Source: an uncultured Chloroflexota bacterium (GTDB taxonomy: Bacteria; Chloroflexota; Anaerolineae; Anaerolineales; Anaerolineaceae). From it: a stretch of 7,458 nucleotides of DNA. Made by a program: the position numbers and the translations under genes. Numbering within the stretch: position 1 is the stretch's first letter; the number at the start of each line of letters is the position of its first letter. Of this stretch, positions 1-4,647 are shown in pieces. The DNA lies in the NCBI GenBank assembly GCA_902795255.1, contig CADBKS010000147.1, forward strand, positions 1-7,458. The letters are read 5' to 3'. The notes beneath the pieces were generated by a model, which did no database searches, was not told the origin of the DNA, and saw only the letters and a program-made list of their open reading frames with translations.

Positions 1-381
1 TTTATAAGCGAAAGAATATTTCCAGTTATGATGGCTGCCATACAGACGGTACCATGTTGTATTGGACGGAGTATAAATGATTCCTTTGATCCAGCTCCAA
101 TATTGTCCGAGAAACGGTTTGTCCAGATCGAAATCCTGACGCAGCTGTTCAATAACATCAACGGAAAGATATTCCCCCTGACCGGCCAGCTTGGCCACAT
201 AAGCGGACAAATAATCTCCCGGAGGCAGCTGGATCACCACAAAAATGATGAATGAAATCAGCAGCATGCTCGGGAAGATCGCAAGGATCCGTTTGATGAT
301 ATAGGAAACCAGATCCTTATGGAAAAAATTGCCGATCGCCTCGAAAAAACCCGTTTTTGATCTTGTGTTTTCTTCGTTCAT
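1..381 (-). CDS. ABC transporter permease, DppB/OppB type (5' part; runs off the left edge)
   Basis: Open frame of 127 codons from ATG at 381 to the window edge with no stop, so only the N-terminal part is visible. After a polar start (MNEENTRSKTGFFEAIG) comes a first membrane segment around residues 28-52 (YIIKRILAIFPSMLLISFII, then FVVIQLPPGDYL). The IKRxLxxxPxLLxxSFxxFxxxxLxPGD pattern is the family's N-terminal signature. Next is a soluble stretch with EQLRQDFDLDKPFLGQYWSW, matching the usual 'LGLDxPLxxQYxxW' block, ending near a YSF motif. The stretch between W and YSF looks longer than in ordinary dipeptide permeases, as in the larger sugar/oligosaccharide branch of this family (inference). 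A Shine-Dalgarno AAAGG (390-394) lies 8 nt before the ATG. It follows the binding-protein gene by 88 nt in the same direction and would form the inner-membrane channel of that importer. The substrate cannot be read from this part. Confidence 0.88.
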   Translation of the reverse strand, partial: MNEENTRSKTGFFEAIGNFFHKDLVSYIIKRILAIFPSMLLISFIIFVVIQLPPGDYLSAYVAKLAGQGEYLSVDVIEQLRQDFDLDKPFLGQYWSWIKGIIYTPSNTTWYRLYGSHHNWKYSFAYK

Positions 382-400
382 GCAATTTACCTTTATAATC

Positions 401-435
401 GGGCGGGGATGCGGCAAAAAACCACATCCCCGCCC
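401..435 (-). promoter_or_regulatory. GC-rich intercistronic hairpin between the binding-protein and permease genes
   Basis: An 11-bp perfect inverted repeat (401-411 GGGCGGGGATG with 425-435) can be extended by two more G-C pairs past one mismatch, and has an A-rich loop. Read on the operon's strand (minus) it is not followed by a U-tract but by GATTATAAAGG, so it should let transcription continue into the permease. On the plus strand it is followed by TTTTT (436-440) and looks like an intrinsic terminator against antisense transcription. The likely role is to stabilise the 3' end of the binding-protein mRNA, giving more binding protein than permease, as in other ABC-importer operons (inference). 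Confidence 0.7.
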
Positions 436-469
436 TTTTTATTCAGAATATCTTACGGATACAGACGAC

Positions 470-2431
470 TTATTTGAAGTACAGTGTGTTGAAACCGAAC
501 TGCATCTGGAAGTTGAACTTATCTTCATTCGGCATGCTTTCCGGCCAGTTGCCGATACCGGACCGAACCATATAATACTGGCTGGGTGCGGTAGTGAAAG
601 CAAGGAACCAGGTGTTGTCGATGAGGATCTGCATCATTTCCAGTTCCTTTTCATCGCGGTCGTTCAGCTCAGGGATCTGCAGCCATTCAAGGTAGGTTTC
701 ATACAGCTTCAGCAGATCGCCTTCAAGATCAAAGAAGTCCGGATTGAAGGCTGAACCCCTGGTGTCGTAGAAGGAGTACCAGGTCGCAGCCAGATTCAGC
801 GGGATGAACTGCTTCGGGCGGGATTCGATCTTATAACCATTCACCTCGTTTTCGCCCCATGCGGCATCCCAGCCTTCGTTGGAGTCACAGATCGTGTTGT
901 AGTTGTCAGCCTGGTTGAGGTTCATTTCGATACCAATAGCATCCCAGTACTGCTTCAGAACCGCGTATTTCTCAGCACCGGCGGCAGTGGTATCAGAGCA
1001 GACAACACTCAGGGAGACTTTCTCGCCGGACGGGAAATGGAACCAACCGTCAGAGCCCATGGTCAGGCCGCAGTCTTCCGTCAGGAGTTTCTTGGCATAT
1101 TCGGGATCATACTGGGTATAGCGCAGGGACCATTCTTCGTTATAACCGAAGTTCGGGTACTGCGGTGCAGCATTGGCAGGTTCGGCAAGACCATCATACC
1201 AGAGGTTGACGACCTGGTCACGGTCAACAGCCACGGACATGGCAATGCGGAAGCTCTTGTTGTTGACAAGATCACGCATTTCCAGATTCTTGTTGGTCAG
1301 GTTGAAATAAAGCTGCCCGTCACCCCACTCTGTGGAGGTCAGTTCATGGCGTTCAACAGCATCACCCATTGCGTCTTCGATCGCGACCACATCCTTGATG
1401 GTGACAACGGTATAATCCACTTCGGAATCGGCAGATTCAAGCATCAGGATCGCCTGGTCACTGTTGCTGACGACCATGAAATCGATTTCATCAATATAAG
1501 GCAGCTGATTGCCTTCCGCGTCGACCTTCCAGTAATACGGGTTGCGGACCAGTTTCACCAGCGGATCGGATTTGTCATTGAAGCCGTCTTCCGTGGTCAG
1601 CATGTAAGCGCTGAGGGTCGGCTGTTCGTAATGGTTCCAGGAATAGTATCCGGATTTGCCGCAGTCCTTTGCGGTCTGATATTCGTAACCATACTCCATG
1701 AACTTCGCGATGACTTCTTCATCGGTCAGTCCGGTATCCGGCCAGTACGGGTTTTCCATATAATAGGAGGACGGGACCTTGTCTTTCCAGAAGTGATACG
1801 GAGCCCAGCACCATTTCATATCGCCGGTATCAACAAAGTTGGAGCGGTACTGCGGCTGCGCGAACGTCCATGTGACAGTATAGTCATCGACTTTGTCAAC
1901 CACTGCCCAGACTTCTTCCCCGTCAATGACCTGGAAGCAGGCTGCCCAGTAAGCCAGACCGTCATAGTTGTTCTTATGGAGCATATAATACCAGAAGGTG
2001 ATGTCGTCAGCGGTGAAAGGTTCACCGTCAGACCACTTCATGCCTTCGCGCAGGTGCATCGTCCAGACGGTCATATCCTCGTTGGATTCGATGGATTTGA
2101 GCACGTTGTTGAAGGGAGTACCATTGGTATCGAAATCGACCGGGCGTTCGAGCGTCGTGGAACGGCAGATCTCCCAGTTGGCGATCTTGGTGACAGCCTT
2201 GGTCAGCGTACCGCCGTAATTACCGATCTCAAGCGCATCACCGTTCTTCAGTTCGGTCATCACAAAAACATCCTCAGCCTTCGGCAGACGTTCTTCCACC
2301 GGAGGGAGTTCACCGGCTGCAACCTTCTCAGCCAGAACCGGGGCTTCTTTAAACTCGGTGACATCTGCATAAACCGCAGCAGCACTCAGAGCAAAAAGAA
2401 CAGCCAAAACGATTACTAAGACTTTCTTCAT
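470..2431 (-). CDS. ABC transporter substrate-binding protein, family 5 (SBP_bac_5), probable oligosaccharide or peptide importer
   Basis: 653 residues. The start ATG at 2431 is preceded by GGAGG (2437-2441) with 5-nt spacing and gives a clean signal peptide: MKK, a hydrophobic core to about residue 19, and a probable cleavage site VYA|D after residue 22. There is no lipobox cysteine, so the exported protein seems not to be a lipoprotein. The mature N-terminus has the 'EFKEAPVLAE...GELPPVEERLP' block found in the large (600-700 residue) branch of family-5 binding proteins, several of which bind plant oligosaccharides; ordinary peptide binders are nearer 530-560. The family-5 signature lies at about residues 123-147 (MHLREGMKWSDGEPFTADD). 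It is first in the operon, ahead of the permease, and its promoter carries a LacI-type operator. This favours sugar over peptide, but the ligand is inferred. An in-frame upstream extension to 2512 was rejected because it would run through the operator and promoter. Confidence 0.93.
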   Translation of the reverse strand: MKKVLVIVLAVLFALSAAAVYADVTEFKEAPVLAEKVAAGELPPVEERLPKAEDVFVMTELKNGDALEIGNYGGTLTKAVTKIANWEICRSTTLERPVDFDTNGTPFNNVLKSIESNEDMTVWTMHLREGMKWSDGEPFTADDITFWYYMLHKNNYDGLAYWAACFQVIDGEEVWAVVDKVDDYTVTWTFAQPQYRSNFVDTGDMKWCWAPYHFWKDKVPSSYYMENPYWPDTGLTDEEVIAKFMEYGYEYQTAKDCGKSGYYSWNHYEQPTLSAYMLTTEDGFNDKSDPLVKLVRNPYYWKVDAEGNQLPYIDEIDFMVVSNSDQAILMLESADSEVDYTVVTIKDVVAIEDAMGDAVERHELTSTEWGDGQLYFNLTNKNLEMRDLVNNKSFRIAMSVAVDRDQVVNLWYDGLAEPANAAPQYPNFGYNEEWSLRYTQYDPEYAKKLLTEDCGLTMGSDGWFHFPSGEKVSLSVVCSDTTAAGAEKYAVLKQYWDAIGIEMNLNQADNYNTICDSNEGWDAAWGENEVNGYKIESRPKQFIPLNLAATWYSFYDTRGSAFNPDFFDLEGDLLKLYETYLEWLQIPELNDRDEKELEMMQILIDNTWFLAFTTAPSQYYMVRSGIGNWPESMPNEDKFNFQMQFGFNTLYFK

Positions 2432-2468
2432 ACATTCCTCCATTCTGAATTTTTGGAACAACATAATT

Positions 2469-2497
2469 ATTTTATTTGATGCAAGCGCTTGCATCAA
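2469..2497 (-). promoter_or_regulatory. Promoter of the ABC-transporter operon
   Basis: On the minus strand, TTGATG (2497-2492) lies 17 nt before TAAAAT (2474-2469), a good sigma-70/A-type pair. The predicted start is near 2462, leaving a leader of about 30 nt with the GGAGG site before the ATG at 2431. The -35 and most of the spacer are inside the LacI-type palindrome, so a bound repressor would block polymerase directly. Confidence 0.65.
2476..2497. promoter_or_regulatory. LacI-family operator (perfect 22-bp palindrome)
   Basis: TTGATGCAAGC followed by its exact reverse complement. The core GCAAGCGCTTGC has the central CpG that LacI-family hinge helices insert into, and it resembles lac-symmetric and cre sites. 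It overlaps the -35 and spacer of the transporter promoter. The nearest candidate repressor is the LacI-family gene beginning at 3414, about 0.9 kb away beyond the transposase. A CcpA-type global regulator is the alternative, but perfect symmetry and position favour a local repressor. Confidence 0.8.
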
Positions 2498-2515
2498 TAT
2501 TACATTCGTCACATT

Positions 2516-2585
2516 AATGAGTCACGCGTACCGGGTACCACTGACTCACGGGTGAGTCAGTGGTACCCGGTACGCGTGACTCATT
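2516..2585. repeat. 70-bp head-to-head inverted repeat: two REP-like palindromes (copies A and B)
   Basis: The arms 2516-2549 and 2552-2585 are exact reverse complements over 34 bp with a GG spacer (2550-2551). Each arm contains a 31-bp unit that is itself an imperfect palindrome: TGAGTCA, 3 nt, GTACC, 1 nt, GGTAC, 3 nt, TGACTCA. Copy A is 2518-2548 (plus orientation) and copy B is 2553-2583 (minus). The 3-nt blocks (CGC and CAC in A) oppose each other without pairing, giving a bulged hairpin like classical REP elements; the A+B pair resembles a BIME. The element lies in the divergent region between the transporter promoter and the transposase promoter, and just touches the latter. Confidence 0.92.
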
Positions 2586-2593
2586 GGTATAAT
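2585..2593 (+). promoter_or_regulatory. Extended -10 promoter of the transposase gene
   Basis: TGGTATAAT is a consensus TATAAT (2588-2593) with the upstream TGn of an extended -10 element. No good -35 is present at 16-18 nt upstream, where the sequence is inside repeat B. The predicted start near 2600 leaves only about 12 nt of leader, with GGAG (2601-2604) 7 nt before the ATG. Any protein that binds repeat B, including the transposase itself, would cover the upstream part of this promoter. Confidence 0.55.
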
Positions 2594-2611
2594 TGAAACA
2601 GGAGTATCGCC

Positions 2612-3355
2612 ATGTCAAGAATGCCAAGAAGATTCAGCGAATACGGTTACATGCATCTCATGTTTAAAGGCGTGAACGGACAGATCATTTTTGAAGAGCG
2701 CAGCGACTATGTATACTTTCTGAATCTTCTGAAAAAGACCGGTATCGCACAAGACGTAAAAATCTGTGCATATTGTCTGATGGAAAATCACGTGCATCTG
2801 CTTGTTTATGATAAAGATCAGCGAACTCCGGAGTTCATGAGACAGCTTTGCCGGACCTACTCGCTCCATTTCAATCAAAAATATCAGCGGAAAGGCACCC
2901 TTTATCAAAATCGATATACCGGAAAACCAATTGAGAGCGAAAACTATCTGCTGAAGGTTTTTCATTACATTCTAAACAATCCGCAAAAAGCAGGGATTTG
3001 TCCGGCTGCTGAATATCCATGGAGCAGTTATGCAAAATACGGATACCCGAATTCATTTGTGGACACATTTGTATTGAAAGAACTGATCGGCAGCCGGGAA
3101 GCGTATGATAATTTTATCGCTTCGGATTACACGGATGCAGAGGATCCAACCGATTTAGGAGCAAACACAAAGGATGATGAATGGGCAAAAGGGATCATTC
3201 ATGATCATCTCCACATCAGCAGCGGAACGATCCTGCAGACCTATAATACTGAAGCCAGGAATGAAGCACTGAAACTTCTGAAAGAGAAGGGGCTGACTAT
3301 TCGGCAGATCGAACGTCTGACAGGCATTAACCGGAATATTATACAGCGCGTGTGA
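2612..3355 (+). CDS. Y1 (HUH) transposase, REP-associated tyrosine transposase-like (RAYT)
   Basis: 247 residues. The N-terminal Y1_Tnp domain (about residues 8-145) has the HUH metal-binding motif ENHVHLLVY with H60 and H62. Downstream are the RAYT-type blocks GTLYQNRY (95-102) and YLLKVFHYILNNPQKAG (112-128); Y119 is the likely nucleophile by spacing from HUH (inference; Y112 is the alternative), followed by YPWSSY (135-140). The C-terminus (about 214-247) ends in a helix-turn-helix-like segment, LTIRQIERLTGINRNIIQRV. HUH transposases of this class cut and join single-stranded DNA at hairpins. The gene is bracketed by three hairpin repeats that suit such a substrate. The frame looks intact, with GGAG 7 nt before the ATG. 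The gene is visibly more AT-rich than pgi or the LacI-type gene, suggesting separate ancestry. No second transposase gene (TnpB/IscB) is present. Confidence 0.9.
   Translation: MSRMPRRFSEYGYMHLMFKGVNGQIIFEERSDYVYFLNLLKKTGIAQDVKICAYCLMENHVHLLVYDKDQRTPEFMRQLCRTYSLHFNQKYQRKGTLYQNRYTGKPIESENYLLKVFHYILNNPQKAGICPAAEYPWSSYAKYGYPNSFVDTFVLKELIGSREAYDNFIASDYTDAEDPTDLGANTKDDEWAKGIIHDHLHISSGTILQTYNTEARNEALKLLKEKGLTIRQIERLTGINRNIIQRV
3317..3345 (+). promoter_or_regulatory. Possible weak promoter for the LacI-type gene, inside the 3' end of the transposase gene
   Basis: CTGACA (3317-3322) lies 17 nt before TATACA (3340-3345). It is the best pair I can find upstream of the regulator gene. If used, transcription would start near 3352 and the leader would contain the whole repeat C hairpin. 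The alternative is read-through from the transposase promoter. The match is modest and could be chance. Confidence 0.25.
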
Positions 3356-3362
3356 GCAAAAG

Positions 3363-3393
3363 TGAGTCAAGCGTACCAGGTACCGCTGACTCA
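3363..3393 (+). repeat. REP-like palindrome, copy C, downstream of the transposase
   Basis: Same 31-bp layout as copies A and B: TGAGTCA, AGC, GTACC, A, GGTAC, CGC, TGACTCA. It matches copy A at 28 of 31 positions in the same orientation and is inverted relative to copy B, so B and C flank the transposase as inverted copies. The three differences from A all fall in the unpaired 3-nt blocks or the central base; both stems are identical. It begins 8 nt after the transposase stop codon and ends 8 nt before the regulator's Shine-Dalgarno (3402-3405). Confidence 0.9.
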
Positions 3394-3413
3394 TCCGGAG
3401 GGAGGAGCATCAT

Positions 3414-4508
3414 ATGACAATGCGGATGGCGGATATCGCAAAACTGGCCGGGGTGGCGGAAAGCACGGTCTCCCGGGCTTTTTCGCATCCGGAAAAGCTC
3501 CGGAAAGAGACGCTGGAACGGATCATGAGCATCGTCCGGATGTATGACTATCATCCGAACGCGATGGCCCGGGCCTTCGCCCGCCAGCATTTCGGGCTGG
3601 TCAGTTTTCTCCTTTACAACAAAAGCCGCCCTTTCTGGGGTTCCAATTTTTACGGACCGGCACTGGACGGTTTTACGGAACGAGCCAAGGTCCACGGTTA
3701 CCACGTCGTACTGGGCGCCACTGCCATACAGAATGACTTTTTTGAGGAAAGCTCCATCAATGACAGCATTGACGGGGCCATTCTCGCCTCACGCGACCCG
3801 GATCCGATCCTCAGGGTATTTCAGAAGCGCGGGATCCCGATCGTGCTGTTTCAGAATGAAACGGCGCTGGATAACGTCGGGATGGTCACCAACAGCGACT
3901 ATAACGGCATTATGAAGATCATGGATCATCTGATCGAAGAAAGAGGCTATGAGGACATCGCCTTTTTCTCCAACCGCCTTTCCCACGTTTCCAATATGCA
4001 GCGTTACTTTGCCTATATCGACGCTCTCGAACAGCACGGGCTGAAACCCTATACCAACGATGAACTGCCGGAATACCCGCTTTATAACAAATACGAACCG
4101 AATCCCGTGATCCTTGCGCGTTACGGAAGAAGTGAGATTCCTAGGTTCGGTTCTCCGTTCATCGTATCTGCCGGCAACACAAGATTCGTGGAAAACGCGA
4201 TGCTGAAGCTGATCCCGCTCAGAAAAATGCCGCGGGCCATCGTCTGTGCGGACGATAACATCGCGGCCGGGGTCTGCAGTGCCCTGAAACAGAAGGGATA
4301 CCGGATCCCGCAGGACGTTGCCGTGACCGGTTATGACGATCTGGAAATGGCATCCCTGCTGACCCCGCCGCTGACGACCGTCCGTCTGGATGGATACCGG
4401 ATGGGGGCTGAAAGCATGGAACTGCTGAGCCGGTACATCAGCGACCCGAATACCCCGTCAAAGCGCATCTGTCTGGAGGATGAGCTGATCGTCCGGGAAA
4501 GCAGCTGA
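3414..4508 (+). CDS. LacI-family transcriptional regulator
   Basis: 364 residues, slightly above the usual 330-350. The DNA-binding helix-turn-helix is MADIAKLAGVAESTVSRAFS (residues 5-24), then a hinge region around YHPNAMARAFARQ. The periplasmic-binding-protein-like effector domain follows: FYGPALDGF near the start, DGAILASRD, GIPIVLFQNE, a domain-2 block RAIVCADDNIAAG, and the C-terminal VAVTGYDDLEMASLLTPPLTTVRLD, which is diagnostic for LacI/GalR repressors. The start ATG at 3414 has a strong GGAGGGAGGAG (3397-3407) upstream with about 8-nt spacing; Met3 or Met5 are possible alternatives. The effector is probably a sugar, and the predicted target is the 22-bp palindrome at 2476-2497 in front of the transporter operon (inference). 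No second copy of that operator was found in front of this gene, so self-regulation is not evident. Confidence 0.95.
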   Translation: MTMRMADIAKLAGVAESTVSRAFSHPEKLRKETLERIMSIVRMYDYHPNAMARAFARQHFGLVSFLLYNKSRPFWGSNFYGPALDGFTERAKVHGYHVVLGATAIQNDFFEESSINDSIDGAILASRDPDPILRVFQKRGIPIVLFQNETALDNVGMVTNSDYNGIMKIMDHLIEERGYEDIAFFSNRLSHVSNMQRYFAYIDALEQHGLKPYTNDELPEYPLYNKYEPNPVILARYGRSEIPRFGSPFIVSAGNTRFVENAMLKLIPLRKMPRAIVCADDNIAAGVCSALKQKGYRIPQDVAVTGYDDLEMASLLTPPLTTVRLDGYRMGAESMELLSRYISDPNTPSKRICLEDELIVRESS

Positions 4509-4543
4509 CAGGGATGTGAACGGCAGCGAACAGCCGAAACCCC

Positions 4544-4579
4544 AAACAGCCACCGATTTTGCATCTCCGCGGCTGTTTT
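4544..4579 (+). terminator. Possible weak terminator after the LacI-type gene
   Basis: AAACAGCC (4544-4551) can pair with GGCTGTTT (4571-4578), with a 19-nt loop and only a short T run. A second left arm, AACAGCCG (4529-4536), can pair with the same right arm (CGGCTGTT, 4570-4577), so two alternative stems compete. The loop is long and the T-tract short, so termination is uncertain. The right arm lies just upstream of the pgi -10. Confidence 0.35.
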
Positions 4580-4583
4580 CCGT

Positions 4584-4589
4584 TATAAT
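4584..4589 (+). promoter_or_regulatory. pgi promoter -10 element
   Basis: A consensus TATAAT lies 58 nt before the pgi start codon. No convincing -35 is visible at 16-18 nt (the sequence there is around GCATCT), so an activator or an incomplete extended -10 may matter. The predicted transcription start, about 4596, falls immediately before a 16-bp palindrome. Confidence 0.55.
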
Positions 4590-4599
4590 CAATGATATG

Positions 4600-4615
4600 A
4601 TGCGGATATCCGCAT
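4600..4615. promoter_or_regulatory. 16-bp perfect palindrome at the predicted pgi transcription start (possible operator)
   Basis: ATGCGGATATCCGCAT reads the same on both strands. It lies just downstream of the pgi -10, where a bound repressor would block promoter clearance, or where a hairpin would form at the 5' end of the transcript. It is unlike the GCAAGCGCTTGC operator of the transporter, so a different regulator would be involved. Function is not established. Confidence 0.4.
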
Positions 4616-4647
4616 AAAAGAACTTCAAAAAGGATGGGCATTGTCAT

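Noticed and set aside
425..440. Terminator ending the binding-protein transcript
   Set aside because: The T-tract follows the stem on the plus strand only. On the operon strand the stem is followed by the permease leader, so termination is not expected.
1037..2419. Long open frame (460 codons) on the plus strand
   Set aside because: It is wholly antisense to the binding-protein gene, whose signal peptide, family motifs and ribosome site are clear. The plus-strand product has no recognisable domain and no Shine-Dalgarno.
2432..2512. N-terminal extension of the binding protein to an upstream ATG at 2512
   Set aside because: It would place the operator, promoter and Shine-Dalgarno inside the coding region and bury the signal peptide. 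MKKVLVIVL at 2431 is the natural start.
2516..2585. CRISPR repeat or phage attachment site
   Set aside because: There is no regular repeat-spacer array, cas gene, integrase or tRNA target. The repeats are inverted, not tandem.
2516..3393. Interpretation as an ordinary DDE insertion sequence with terminal inverted repeats and target duplication
   Set aside because: The encoded protein has an HUH/Y1 domain rather than a DDE domain. The repeats are hairpins in mixed orientation, and no flanking target duplication was found.
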